Below are positions 1 to 7,975 of a stretch of DNA of 64,000 nt, one piece after another. Numbering within the stretch: the stretch's first letter is position 1; each line of letters opens with the position of its first letter. The stretch is from Haloplanus sp. CK5-1 (lineage in GTDB: Archaea; Halobacteriota; Halobacteria; Halobacteriales; Haloferacaceae). Under the pieces are notes generated by a model. That model worked only from the letters and a program-made list of their open reading frames with translations, made no database searches and was not told the origin of the DNA. Made by a program: the position numbers and the translations under genes. The stretch covers positions 992,001 through 1,056,000 of the forward strand of contig NZ_CP147505.1 of assembly GCF_037201915.1 (NCBI RefSeq), given 5' to 3'.

Positions 1-628
1 CGGGCTGTACGGGTGGGTCTACCACGCGTTTGTCTCCGAATTCTGGTCGAGCGACGCCGACGAGACGAGTTCGTCCGCACTCCGTTGGGGAATGATCGCC
101 TTCCTCGGCTCCGAACTCGCGACGTTCGGTGCGGTGTTCACGTACTACTTCTTCATCCGTGCGGGGACGTGGCCGCCGGGCGAACTCCCCCACCTGACGG
201 GATCGCTCGTCATCATCAACACGGTGATCTTGGTCGCGTCGAGTCTCACCCTCCACTGGGCGCACGTCGCCATCCGGAACAACGACCGCCGCAAGTTCCT
301 GATCGGACTGCTCGCGACGCTCCTGCTCGGTGTCGTCTTCATTGGGGGTCAGGTATACGAGTACTACGAGTTCATCGTCCACTCGCAGTTCACGGTCACC
401 TCGGGCTTTTTCGGCTCGGCGTTCTTCGGGTTGACCGGGCTGCACGGTCTCCACGTCTCGCTCGGCGGCGTCCTCCTCGCCATCGTCACGGTCAGGGCGC
501 TCGCGGGGCAGTACTCCGCCGACCGACACGTCTCGGTCAGCACCGTCTCGATGTACTGGCACTTCGTCGACGTGGTGTGGATCTTCCTCGTCGTCATCCT
601 CTACCTCGGTGCCTCGCTCGGGGCGTAA
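1..628 (+). CDS. Heme-copper (cytochrome c type) oxidase subunit III, 5' end missing
   Basis: This frame is open to the left edge, so the N-terminus lies outside the window; about 208 residues remain. It is a membrane subunit of the terminal respiratory oxidase, packing against the catalytic subunit. Visible family features are a first helix after WGMIAFLGSELATF, hydrophobic helices around SLVIINTVILVASSLTLHWAH and FLIGLLATLLLGVVFIGGQVYEY (split here by charged residues), then GFFGSAFFGLTGLHGLHVSLGG, and the end motif YWHFVDVVWIFLVVILYL, which is diagnostic for subunit III. Five transmembrane helices are visible in this piece. The remaining oxidase genes would be expected upstream. The family call is secure; the exact oxidase type cannot be decided without subunits I and II. 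Confidence 0.93.
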   Translation, partial: GLYGWVYHAFVSEFWSSDADETSSSALRWGMIAFLGSELATFGAVFTYYFFIRAGTWPPGELPHLTGSLVIINTVILVASSLTLHWAHVAIRNNDRRKFLIGLLATLLLGVVFIGGQVYEYYEFIVHSQFTVTSGFFGSAFFGLTGLHGLHVSLGGVLLAIVTVRALAGQYSADRHVSVSTVSMYWHFVDVVWIFLVVILYLGASLGA

Positions 629-681
629 CCGTCCCCCGGCGTCGCCGTAGATTTATGTAGGTTCACGCGGCAGACGTGGAC

Positions 682-909
682 ATGGAGGATTTCGAGCAGC
701 TCGTATCGTCGCTCACGCCCAGAGAAGAGAACGACGAGATCAAACTCTACCAGAACACCGTCTCCGTCGCCTGTCCCGTCTGTGAGGACCCGTTCGACGA
801 CCTCGTGGTCTGCAAGAACGAGGCGACCAGCCTCGAACAGATCGAACCGCTGGACATCTGCGTCACCATCCACGACGGCAGTCCGCTCCTGTTCACGCAC
901 AAGCACTGA
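682..909 (+). CDS. Small conserved haloarchaeal Cys-motif protein (DUF7385-like)
   Basis: A 75-residue acidic protein with one CPVC pair near residue 33, a third Cys in VVCKNE, a fourth in LDICVTIHD, and a C-terminal LLFTHKH. The four Cys plus His residues suggest a small zinc-binding fold. I chose ATG 682 rather than GTG 676 because an AT-rich box (gatttatgtag, about 650-660) lies at the distance typical of a leaderless haloarchaeal transcript. From memory, similar proteins are labelled DUF7385 or 'flagella cluster protein' in haloarchaeal annotations; nothing in this context supports a flagellar role. Function is unknown. Confidence 0.7.
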   Translation: MEDFEQLVSSLTPREENDEIKLYQNTVSVACPVCEDPFDDLVVCKNEATSLEQIEPLDICVTIHDGSPLLFTHKH

Positions 910-980
910 GCCCCACACCGCAGTCCTGCGGATTCGGCCCCTCCACAGCACGTAAGCCGCTCGGCCACCGACCGCGTGGT

Positions 981-1211
981 ATGCCACGCGAAGTCACCCA
1001 CACCGCGACCGGGCCGAAGATCATCACCCCCGACGACATCGACGACGACAAAGGCGACGTCGCCGTCTGTCTGTGTGGACTGAGTGCGGCGTACCCGTTC
1101 TGTGACGGCTCGCATCGACGGGCCGAGGGTGAGGACCCGGACGAACGGTACAAGTACGTCGACGGGGAGCGCCGACGGGTGACCGTGGCCTTCGCCGACG
1201 AGGAGGAGTGA
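981..1211 (+). CDS. CDGSH-type iron-sulfur protein
   Basis: A 76-residue protein carrying the CDGSH signature CLCGLSAAYPFCDGSH at about residues 30-45. In this family three Cys and one His coordinate a redox-active [2Fe-2S] cluster; the pattern C-x-C-x(9)-C-x3-H is complete. It has no membrane segment, so it is likely cytoplasmic. The N-terminal half (TGPKIITPDD) is a common lead-in for archaeal members. It stands alone between a small Cys protein and an acidic coiled-coil protein. The redox partner and exact role (electron transfer or cluster transfer) are not visible in the sequence. Confidence 0.88.
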   Translation: MPREVTHTATGPKIITPDDIDDDKGDVAVCLCGLSAAYPFCDGSHRRAEGEDPDERYKYVDGERRRVTVAFADEEE

Positions 1212-1258
1212 GTCCGCCGCCGGAAAGTATTTGCGTCGCTTTCCTCCATATTCACGCG

Positions 1259-3187
1259 ATGGACGGCGAGATTCTCGACGCGGTGACCGAGTGGGGAACC
1301 CGTTCCGTCGGGGACGGCGTCAGTGGGTTGTACACTCTCGCCGACGCGGACTTCTCCGGGGCCGTGACCGACGGGACCGCGTGGGCCTTCTTCCTCAACG
1401 GTCGGGTCGTCGGCGTCTTCGACGGCGACGTCGACGACTTCGAGGACGCCTCGTTGACTGCGTACACGGCCCCCGACATCTCGCTGCCGCTGTTGTACAC
1501 CATGCAGGTGGGTGGTGGCGAAACGCGGGGCCAGTACTACTCGAACGAGACACCGCTGTCCGAGATCGACGACACGCTCTCTACCGGCAACTTCGTCGGC
1601 TACGTCGAACTCTCGGAGAACGTGCTCTCGGGGGACTACTACGTCGTCTACTACGGCGGGCGGTCGCTCCCGGTCGCCTTCGTCGGCAACGAACCCCGGC
1701 TCCTCACCGGCGACGAGGCGTTCGACCGCGCGGCCGACGAGGTCGGTATCTACTCCGTCGTCGACGCGGACGTGACGGTCGTCGACCTGCCCGACCGTCC
1801 CGATCCGGTCGACGAGGGGACTGGAACGGCGGTCGCGGCGGGAGCGGTAGACTCCGAAGATAGCGACGGGACGGTCGTCGAGGGCGCGGCGGGAGACGAC
1901 GAGGAGACGGTCGAGGAGGGGACGACCGATCGGTCGCCGTCGAACGCCGGCACTGGTGACGACGCCGGCGGTGGAGTGAGCACCGATACGGTCGCGGACG
2001 ACGACCGGGCCGACGCTCCCGGCGACGGGACGGTGTCCGAGAGCCCGGACGTGGACCTCGAACCGGCCGTGGAGGCCTCGACGGACGCTTCCGAGACGGC
2101 CTCGACGGAGCCCGACGTGACCGACGCCGACGATTCGGCCGTCACGGAATCGACCGCGAGCGGGACGCCAGCGGTACCGACCGACGTCGGGGCGGCGGGA
2201 GAGACCGAGACCGAATCGGATGTCGGTAGCGACACACCGGATGCCTCGACGGCGGGCGCGTCGGTCCCCGACCACGACGCGTCCGACGAGGTCGACCGTC
2301 TCCGTCACGAACTCGCCGACGTCCGGGACACACTCGCGGAAACGGCGTCCGAACGCGACGAGTACCGCGAGGAGGTCGAGCGACTTCGCGACCGGATCGA
2401 GCGCTTGGAGGCGGGGAGGACGGAGACGGATCCGGACAGCGGGACGGAACGGACGCTCGCGCCCGAGGAGGCGATCGCAGGGACGAACCTCTTCGTCAGA
2501 TACGAGGACAAGTCCGGTGCGACGGTCGAGCGCGCCGCGGCGGGCCGCGTTCCCCCGGAGGAGTTGCGTGCCAACCTCCGGATCGAATACCACACCGAGT
2601 TCGAGACGGCGGACGTTCGGGTCGACGGTCGGCCGTTCGAAGCGTTCCTCCGCGGGACGGTCGAACACCGGTTCACCGAGTGGCTGTTGACCGAGTTACT
2701 CTACGAGATCCGACGGGTCGACGCCGGATCCGGCGTGTCGAAACTGTACGAGGCGGTCGAACGGATCGACCGGATCGACCTTGACGGCGAGGTGGCCGTC
2801 GATACCTCCGAGTCCGACGCTGATGCCGATGCCGAGGGGACGGCCGTATCCTTCGACGTGGTGTGCCGGGACAAGATGGGCGATCCGCTGTTCGTCGCCG
2901 ACTTCTCGGACTCCCGCGATCCGACGCGGGCGCCGACGATCGAGTCGATCCTGGACGGGGCGACGTCGGTCGGTCGGTCAACGCCGTCGCTCGCGGCGGC
3001 GGCCGTCGTGACGACGAGTTTCTTCGATGCCGACGCGATGGAGGCCGCGGTCGACGCAACCAGAGGTGGGTTGTTCAGTCGGAGTTCGCGACGGAGTTAC
3101 GTGAAGATCTCACGCAAACACGGGTTTCACCTGTGTCTGATCGAGGCGCGAGACGAGGACTTCTTCCTGACAGTTCCGGATCTCTAA
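1259..3187 (+). CDS. Large acidic haloarchaeal protein with coiled coil and C-terminal domain, function unknown
   Basis: A 642-residue protein in three parts. Residues about 1-180 form a conserved-looking globular domain (start MDGEILDAVTEWGTRSV). About 190-350 is a low-complexity Asp/Glu/Ser/Thr/Ala linker. A heptad-rich coiled coil follows (VDRLRHELADVRDTLAETAS onward), and then a C-terminal domain rich in hydrophobic and acidic residues, ending HLCLIEARDEDFFLTVPDL. There is no signal peptide or membrane segment. ATG 1259 is preferred over the in-frame GTG 1208 because a TATA-like gaaagtattt lies about 30 nt upstream. I recall haloarchaeal relatives carrying a DUF7527 label but cannot verify this. 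The tripartite layout suggests a scaffold or DNA/chromosome-associated protein; that is inference only. Its stop codon overlaps the convergent downstream gene by 4 nt. Confidence 0.7.
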   Translation: MDGEILDAVTEWGTRSVGDGVSGLYTLADADFSGAVTDGTAWAFFLNGRVVGVFDGDVDDFEDASLTAYTAPDISLPLLYTMQVGGGETRGQYYSNETPLSEIDDTLSTGNFVGYVELSENVLSGDYYVVYYGGRSLPVAFVGNEPRLLTGDEAFDRAADEVGIYSVVDADVTVVDLPDRPDPVDEGTGTAVAAGAVDSEDSDGTVVEGAAGDDEETVEEGTTDRSPSNAGTGDDAGGGVSTDTVADDDRADAPGDGTVSESPDVDLEPAVEASTDASETASTEPDVTDADDSAVTESTASGTPAVPTDVGAAGETETESDVGSDTPDASTAGASVPDHDASDEVDRLRHELADVRDTLAETASERDEYREEVERLRDRIERLEAGRTETDPDSGTERTLAPEEAIAGTNLFVRYEDKSGATVERAAAGRVPPEELRANLRIEYHTEFETADVRVDGRPFEAFLRGTVEHRFTEWLLTELLYEIRRVDAGSGVSKLYEAVERIDRIDLDGEVAVDTSESDADADAEGTAVSFDVVCRDKMGDPLFVADFSDSRDPTRAPTIESILDGATSVGRSTPSLAAAAVVTTSFFDADAMEAAVDATRGGLFSRSSRRSYVKISRKHGFHLCLIEARDEDFFLTVPDL

Positions 3188-3489
3188 CTCTGGATCTCGG
3201 CGGTCTCTTCGATCTTCATCGAGTCGAGTTTCTCGACGATGGAGTCGATCTTCTCGTCGAGTTCGTCGACGAAATCCGCGGTGTCCTCGGTAGTGATCGC
3301 ACCCTGGCTCGACGGTTCGATGAGGTTTTCCTCCTCGAGGACGCGGAGAGAGTACCGGACCTTGTGGTGAGGGTATCCCGTCTCGTTGGACATCTTCACG
3401 ATACCGATCGGTTCGTTCCCGATGACCATCTTCAGCACCTGAAGATGTCGTTCCAGCATATCGACTTCTTTCTCGAGCCTGTCTATCAT
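3184..3489 (-). CDS. Small winged-helix transcriptional regulator with coiled-coil ends
   Basis: A 101-residue protein. Residues about 1-20 (IDRLEKEVDMLERHLQVLK) are heptad-like. A winged helix-turn-helix follows (IGIVKMSNETGYPHHKVRYSLRVLEEENLIEPS), and a C-terminal amphipathic helix ends the protein. This is the common haloarchaeal HTH architecture that probably dimerises through its helices. A TATA-like stretch (ttttaaaagtt in the top-strand sequence near 3513-3525) lies about 26 nt upstream of the ATG, fitting a leaderless transcript. It is transcribed divergently from purA and convergently with the preceding large gene, sharing 4 nt at the stop codons. The target genes are unknown. Confidence 0.8.
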   Translation of the reverse strand: MIDRLEKEVDMLERHLQVLKMVIGNEPIGIVKMSNETGYPHHKVRYSLRVLEEENLIEPSSQGAITTEDTADFVDELDEKIDSIVEKLDSMKIEETAEIQS

Positions 3490-3735
3490 GACACTTGTTA
3501 ACTTGTCGTTGCGGGTTTTAAAAGTTGCTGTGAGTGTCGGCGATCGAAAACCGGCGTTTGATAGTCGGAATGGGAGAGGTTAACGCTTCGGGTCGGCGTC
3601 GAAGTTGCGGGAAACCGCTCCGATACCGTCGCATCGGGCGTTTCGCGCCGTGTGTGTCCGTGATCACGGGGGGTCGCCGGAGTGATGGGCGTATCGTAAT
3701 CGGTTTAGCGAGTCGGACGAAACGCACGGTCGGAT

Positions 3736-5067
3736 ATGACTGTCACCATCGTCGGATCCCAGCTCGGAGACGAGGGCAAGGGTGCCCTCGTCGACCTGTG
3801 GGGTGGGAACGCCGACATCGTGGTCCGGTATCAGGGCGGGGACAACGCCGGCCACACCGTCGTCGAGAGTGGTGAGGAGTACAAACTCTCCCTGGTTCCG
3901 AGCGGGGCCGTTCGCGGAAAGATCGGCGTCCTCGGCAACGGCTGTGTCGTCAACCCGCGGACGCTGTTCGACGAACTCGACGCCCTCCGTGACCGTGGGC
4001 TCGACCCCGACGTCCGCGTCGCGCGCCGCGCCCACGTCATCATGCCGTACCACCGCGTCCTCGACGGCATCGAGGAGGAGGCGAAAAGCGACGACGACCT
4101 GGAGGCCGGGACCACGGGCCGCGGGATCGGCCCGACCTACGAGGACAAGGTCGGTCGCCGCGGGATCCGGATCGGCGACCTGCTCGATCCCGACGTGTTG
4201 TGGGACCGCTTGGAGTACGTCGTCCCACAGAAGCGCGCGGTCGTTGAGGACGTCTTCGGCATGGAGGCCGGCGAGGAGTTCGACGTCGACGCGCTCCACG
4301 AGGAGTTCGCGGCCATCGGCCGCCGCCTCGACGAGGAAGGGATGACCGTCAACGCGGGCGACTTCCTCGGCGATAAACTCGACGCGGGCGAGAACCTGCT
4401 GTTCGAGGGCGCGCAGGGCACCTCTATCGACATCGACCACGGCATCTACCCCTACGTCACGTCCTCGAACCCGACTGCCGGCGGCGCGTCGACGGGCACC
4501 GGCGTCGGGCCGACGGTCGTCGGACAGGGAGAGGTCGTCGGCATCGTGAAGGCCTACCTCTCGCGGGTCGGCACCGGCCCCCTGCCGACCGAACTCGACG
4601 GCGACGACGAGGACCTGGCCGACTACATCCGCGAGAAGGGCGGCGAGTTCGGCACGGTCACGGGTCGGCCGCGCCGCATCGGTTGGCTCGACGTGCCCAT
4701 GTTGCGCCACGCCGCCCGCGTGAGCGGCTTCACCGGCATCGCGGTCAACCACCTCGACGTCCTCGCCGGGATGGACGAGGTGAAGGTCGGCGACGCCTAC
4801 GAACTCGACGGCGAGCGCTTGGAGACGATGCCCGCGACGACCGAGCGGTGGGCCGACTGCGAGCCGATCCTGAAGGAGTTCGAGCCGTGGCCCGAGGTGG
4901 ACTGGGCTGCCGTCGCCGACGACGGCTACGACGCGCTCCCCGCGGCCGCACGAACCTACCTCGACTACCTGAGTTCGGAGGTCGGCGCACCCATCTACGC
5001 CGTCGGCGTCGGCCCGGACCGCGCCGAGACGGTCGAACTCGTCGACCCCTTCGAGCGGGACGCGTAG
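3736..5067 (+). CDS. purA: Adenylosuccinate synthetase
   Basis: A 443-residue enzyme joining IMP and aspartate with GTP hydrolysis to make adenylosuccinate, the first committed step from IMP to AMP. The N-terminal GSQLGDEGKG holds the catalytic Asp (D12) and P-loop; GDNAGHTV supplies the catalytic His (H40). TTGRGIGPTYEDK, LLFEGAQGTSIDIDHGIYPYVTSS and TGRPRRIGW are further family signatures. Length and domain order are those of full-length PurA. A TATA-like cggtttagcg about 26 nt upstream supports ATG 3736. It appears monocistronic, followed 54 nt later by a small membrane-protein gene with its own promoter-like box. Confidence 0.97.
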   Translation: MTVTIVGSQLGDEGKGALVDLWGGNADIVVRYQGGDNAGHTVVESGEEYKLSLVPSGAVRGKIGVLGNGCVVNPRTLFDELDALRDRGLDPDVRVARRAHVIMPYHRVLDGIEEEAKSDDDLEAGTTGRGIGPTYEDKVGRRGIRIGDLLDPDVLWDRLEYVVPQKRAVVEDVFGMEAGEEFDVDALHEEFAAIGRRLDEEGMTVNAGDFLGDKLDAGENLLFEGAQGTSIDIDHGIYPYVTSSNPTAGGASTGTGVGPTVVGQGEVVGIVKAYLSRVGTGPLPTELDGDDEDLADYIREKGGEFGTVTGRPRRIGWLDVPMLRHAARVSGFTGIAVNHLDVLAGMDEVKVGDAYELDGERLETMPATTERWADCEPILKEFEPWPEVDWAAVADDGYDALPAAARTYLDYLSSEVGAPIYAVGVGPDRAETVELVDPFERDA

Positions 5068-5121
5068 GCCGCCCCGCGACGACGCGGTGCGTTTTTGTTC
5101 GTCCCGGCACTGACTCCCGAC

Positions 5122-5466
5122 GTGCACCGCTCGATCCGCTACGCCGTCGCCCTCCTCGTCGGCATCGGACTCGCCGCCATCGCTGGCGTCGTCTCCGATA
5201 CGCACGGTCTCTCGTTGCTCTCCGTCGCAGTCGTCTACAGCGCCACCACCGCCCTCGTACTCGCCCACCGGGGCACCTGGGCCGACCTGTCGAGTCGAAC
5301 GACGGAGTCGTCACGGAAACTCGGAGCCGTCGGCGGCGGCGTCGGCGCCTTCGCGGGGTCGACGCTGCTACAGGTGTCCATCCCGGTCGGCGTGACCGGA
5401 CTCGGGTTGTATCTGTTCGGCATGGCCGTGACCGTCGCGGACGTGTCGCCGGTCGCCGACGGCTGA
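5122..5466 (+). CDS. Small haloarchaeal membrane protein, unknown function
   Basis: A 114-residue protein with four hydrophobic segments: YAVALLVGIGLAAIAGVV, LLSVAVVYSATTALVLA, AVGGGVGAFAGSTLL and VTGLGLYLFGMAVTVA. I chose GTG 5122 because a T-rich box (gtttttgttc, about 5091-5100) sits about 26 nt upstream, as expected for a leaderless gene; a TTG at 5095 falls inside that box. It lies between purA and a zinc-finger gene and has no recognisable motif. Confidence 0.6.
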   Translation: MHRSIRYAVALLVGIGLAAIAGVVSDTHGLSLLSVAVVYSATTALVLAHRGTWADLSSRTTESSRKLGAVGGGVGAFAGSTLLQVSIPVGVTGLGLYLFGMAVTVADVSPVADG

Positions 5467-5529
5467 CACCGCCGGTGTCCGGTTCGTCGCCGGGGTAATC
5501 TTTTACCGTCGGATCGCCGACGTACACAC

Positions 5530-5670
5530 ATGGTGACCACGACCGAGCGGGACGGCATGACGTGGTACGAGTGCGAGACCTGCGGTATGCTGTTCGACGC
5601 CGAGGAGGACGCGGCCCAACACGAGGATCACTGCGACGGCGACGAAGCCGACCCGTCCTACCTCCAGTAG
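5530..5670 (+). CDS. 46-residue zinc-finger protein (DUF7128-like)
   Basis: This is a very small ORF with a clear C2H2/C2HC zinc-finger pattern: YECETCGMLF, then H and C within AAQHEDHC (C-x2-C-x12-H-x3-C, with one more possible His). A TATA-like taatctttta at about 5496-5505 lies the right distance upstream for leaderless transcription from ATG 5530, and the gene ends 2 nt before the stop of the convergent neighbour. From memory this matches the widespread haloarchaeal DUF7128 microproteins. Haloarchaea carry many such one-finger proteins of mostly unknown role. Confidence 0.8.
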   Translation: MVTTTERDGMTWYECETCGMLFDAEEDAAQHEDHCDGDEADPSYLQ

Positions 5671-5672
5671 CC

Positions 5673-6101
5673 TCACTCCTCGACCAGTTCGTACGACTGT
5701 TCGCCCCAGTCGTCCTCGACGAACACGAACACGCGGCCCCGAACCACCGACGGTTCGGCCTCGATCCGGCACCGCATCCCGTCCGGCGTGGCGACGGTGA
5801 CGCCGGGGAAGAGTTCCTCGGCCTCGCCGCCGTCGAGGACGATCCGTCCCACACCCGTCGAATCTAGGATGTCGTCGTGGGTCTTCCGGTCGTTGACGTA
5901 GATCATCACGCCCTCGGTCCCTTCCGAGTCGGTGACGAGGACGTGTACTTCTTTTCCGGGACCGGTCGTGAGCGTCTCGCCCGCCGTCTCGGGCACGCCG
6001 CGGTAGAACGTCGTCCGTCCGTCGAGATACTCGACTTCCACCCCGCCGTCGAGGAGGTCAACGGAGAGGGTGCTGGGCGCGACGTCGTTGCGGATGGTCA
6101 T
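5673..6101 (-). CDS. DUF5796-like conserved haloarchaeal protein
   Basis: A 142-residue soluble, acidic, mostly beta-strand-like protein (VEVEYLDGRTTFYRGVPE, EVHVLVTDSEGTEGVMIYVN, FPGVTVATPDGMRCRIEAEP, GRVFVFVEDDWGEQSYELVEE). I recognise the overall pattern as the haloarchaeal DUF5796 family from memory. It has no cysteine cluster, signal peptide or membrane segment. It is convergent with the small zinc-finger gene, with only 2 nt between stop codons. Function is unknown. Confidence 0.75.
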   Translation of the reverse strand: MTIRNDVAPSTLSVDLLDGGVEVEYLDGRTTFYRGVPETAGETLTTGPGKEVHVLVTDSEGTEGVMIYVNDRKTHDDILDSTGVGRIVLDGGEAEELFPGVTVATPDGMRCRIEAEPSVVRGRVFVFVEDDWGEQSYELVEE

Positions 6102-6152
6102 ACGCCCGTTACCGTCCGCCCGGGCAAAAACGTCGCGTCACGGGACGGACTT

Positions 6153-6296
6153 ATGACCGAGCCGTCCCTCCTCGGCGGTGTGTTCCGATCGGACGACTCC
6201 GTGTGGCGTGTGGCCGCGACGACTGGGCTGGTGTATCTGCTCGCACTCGGTGGCCTGTTCGTTCTGCTGTTCCTGGTGCCGTACCTGCTGTGTTGA
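6153..6296 (+). CDS. 47-residue single-span membrane protein
   Basis: This is a short ORF starting at ATG 6153, divergent from the DUF5796-like gene. The N-terminal half is polar (EPSLLGGVFRSDDSVW); the C-terminal half is one long hydrophobic helix (GLVYLLALGGLFVLLFLVPYLL) ending in Cys. The start lies about 25 nt downstream of a weak box, and the gene ends 18 nt before the convergent panA stop. The composition supports translation, but I cannot name a family. Confidence 0.55.
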   Translation: MTEPSLLGGVFRSDDSVWRVAATTGLVYLLALGGLFVLLFLVPYLLC

Positions 6297-6314
6297 AACA
6301 GACGGGCGTGGCGC

Positions 6315-7529
6315 TTACGCGAACGCCGGCGACGTGCCGTGGTCGGTCGATTCGGCGCTGATCTTCTCCCACGCAGACACGAAGTCGTCCATGTAGATTT
6401 CGGTCCGGTCGTCGCGGATAGCGAACATCCCGGCCTCGGTGCAGACCGCCTTGATGTCGGCTCCCGAAGCGTCGTCGGCCATGTCGGCCAGTTCGTCGAA
6501 ATCTACGTCGTCGGCGACGTTCATGTCCCGGGTGTGGATCTTGAAGATGATCTCGCGCCCCTCCTCGTCGGGCTTGGGCACCTCGATGAGGCGGTCGAAC
6601 CGGCCGGGTCGGAGGATGGCGGGATCGAGCATGTCGAAGCGGTTGGTCGCGGCGATGATGCGGACCTCGCCCCGTTCCTCGAAGCCGTCCATCTCGGAGA
6701 GGAGTTGCATCATCGTCCGCTGGACCTCGGCGTCGCCCGAGGTCTTCGAATCCGTTCGCTTCGACGCGATGGCGTCGATTTCGTCGATGAACAGGACGGC
6801 CGGCTCGTTCTCGCGGGCCACCTCGAAGAGGTCGCGGACGAGTTTCGCACCCTCGCCGATGAACTTGTGGACGAGTTCCGATCCGGCCATCTTGATGAAG
6901 GTAGCGTCGGTCTGGTTGGCGACGGCCTTCGCGAGCATCGTCTTGCCCGTCCCCGGTGGGCCGTGCAGGAGGACGCCCGACGGCGGGTCGATGCCGACGT
7001 CCTCGAACATCCCGGGGCGTTCGAGAGGCATCTCGACCGTCTCGCGGACTTCCTTCATCTGCGCTTCGAGGCCGCCGATGTCCTCGTAGCGCACGTCCGG
7101 GCTGTGGTCGACCTGCATCACGCGGGCCCGAACGTCCGTCTCCTTGTCGAGGCGCTTGACGACCGAGAGGGAGTTGTTCACCGCGACCCGCGCGTCGGGT
7201 TCGAGGTCGGATCGCATCTCGTCAGTGACCTCCGTCACCGCCTCTTGGTTGTTGCCGTGCTGTTTGATGATGACGCCCTCGTCGGTCATCTCTTGGACCG
7301 TCGCGACGAACAGCGGCGACTGCTTGAGCTTCTTGTTCTCGTGGGTGAGCCGTTCGAGTTTCTGCTGGTACTTGTTGTTCTCGGCGTTGGCGTCCAGCAA
7401 CTTGTCCCGCATCTCCTCGTTTTGTCCCTCCAACACGTCGAGGCGCTCGCGGAGCGCTTCGATCTTCTCCTGTTGAGACGCCGCCTCCTCGTCGTAGGGG
7501 AGGTCGACCTCGTCCACAGTATCGGTCAT
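6315..7529 (-). CDS. panA: Proteasome-activating nucleotidase (PAN AAA+ ATPase)
   Basis: A 404-residue hexameric ATPase that unfolds substrates and feeds them to the 20S proteasome. Residues about 15-68 form the N-terminal coiled coil, followed by an OB domain. Walker A GPPGTGKT is at 190-197, Walker B LFIDEID near 246-252, then the sensor region IIAATNRFDMLDPAILRPGRFDR and the lid helix SGADIKAVCTEAGMFAIR. The C-terminus is ...AFA, so the canonical hydrophobic-Tyr-X proteasome-docking tail appears as Ala-Phe-Ala; I remember Haloferax PanA ending similarly. A TATA-like box lies around 7550-7557, with a perfect palindrome between it and the start codon (listed separately). Confidence 0.97.
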   Translation of the reverse strand: MTDTVDEVDLPYDEEAASQQEKIEALRERLDVLEGQNEEMRDKLLDANAENNKYQQKLERLTHENKKLKQSPLFVATVQEMTDEGVIIKQHGNNQEAVTEVTDEMRSDLEPDARVAVNNSLSVVKRLDKETDVRARVMQVDHSPDVRYEDIGGLEAQMKEVRETVEMPLERPGMFEDVGIDPPSGVLLHGPPGTGKTMLAKAVANQTDATFIKMAGSELVHKFIGEGAKLVRDLFEVARENEPAVLFIDEIDAIASKRTDSKTSGDAEVQRTMMQLLSEMDGFEERGEVRIIAATNRFDMLDPAILRPGRFDRLIEVPKPDEEGREIIFKIHTRDMNVADDVDFDELADMADDASGADIKAVCTEAGMFAIRDDRTEIYMDDFVSAWEKISAESTDHGTSPAFA

Positions 7530-7530
7530 T

Positions 7531-7546
7531 GCGCGTTTTAACGCGC
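7531..7546. promoter_or_regulatory. Perfect palindrome at the panA transcription start region
   Basis: GCGCGTT-TT-AACGCGC is a 7+7 bp inverted repeat. It begins 1 nt upstream of the panA ATG (7527-7529 on the minus strand) and lies between that start and the TATA-like cttatgag box (about 7550-7557, minus strand). In a leaderless gene this is where transcription would begin, so it could be an operator; alternatively it could form a short hairpin at the mRNA 5' end. The repeat is visible in the sequence; the function is inferred. Confidence 0.5.
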
Positions 7547-7688
7547 AGACTCATAAGAGACTTCGGGTGCGTGCGGTCTTCGCCGCCAGCCGTCCCCGCT
7601 CGACCCGTGGCGACCGACGATATATAACTCGTGAAAATATCTGGAGATAGCAAATATTATCACACTGTATGCCCGAGCGAAACACGAC

Positions 7689-7949
7689 ATGAGCACGACC
7701 GAGGACGTTCCACGCGACGCCGCATCGGATCGGTGGGCCGACGTGCGCGATTTGCCGCCCAGCGCGAAACTCGTCGCGAAGGTGCTCGACTACAACGAGA
7801 CGTTGAGCCAGAGTCAACTCGCCGACGAGACGTTGTTACCGCCGCGGACGGTCCGATACGCCTTGAGCCGACTCGAAGACGCCGACGTGGTCGAGACACG
7901 GATTTCGTTTTCCGATGCCCGAAAGCGGCTCTACTCGCTGAAGATTTAA
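7689..7949 (+). CDS. Small winged-helix (MarR/TrmB-like) regulator
   Basis: An 86-residue protein: a 20-residue acidic N-terminus, then DLPPSAKLVAKVLDYNETLS and the helix-turn-helix SQLADETLLPPRTVRYALSRL, with a short wing DARKRLYSLKI at the C-terminus. There is no ligand domain. A close paralogue lies at 59238-59510 (about 45 of 67 aligned residues identical by eye). An AT-rich region (aatattatcac, about 7652-7663) supplies the likely TATA box. It is divergent from panA and directly upstream of the mre11-rad50 cluster, though this may be conserved neighbourhood rather than regulation. The target is unknown. Confidence 0.85.
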   Translation: MSTTEDVPRDAASDRWADVRDLPPSAKLVAKVLDYNETLSQSQLADETLLPPRTVRYALSRLEDADVVETRISFSDARKRLYSLKI

Positions 7950-7975
7950 CACCGAGAGGGCACCTATCCGGCCCC

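Noticed and set aside
893-2668. 591-codon open frame on the minus strand opposite the acidic coiled-coil gene
   Set aside because: Antisense shadow: Arg/Val-rich, not acidic, and the plus-strand gene has promoter, domain structure and acidic composition. Such long antisense frames are expected in high-GC DNA.
3664-5268. 534-codon minus-strand frame covering purA
   Set aside because: Lies across a clearly identified purA with all motifs; composition is shadow-like.
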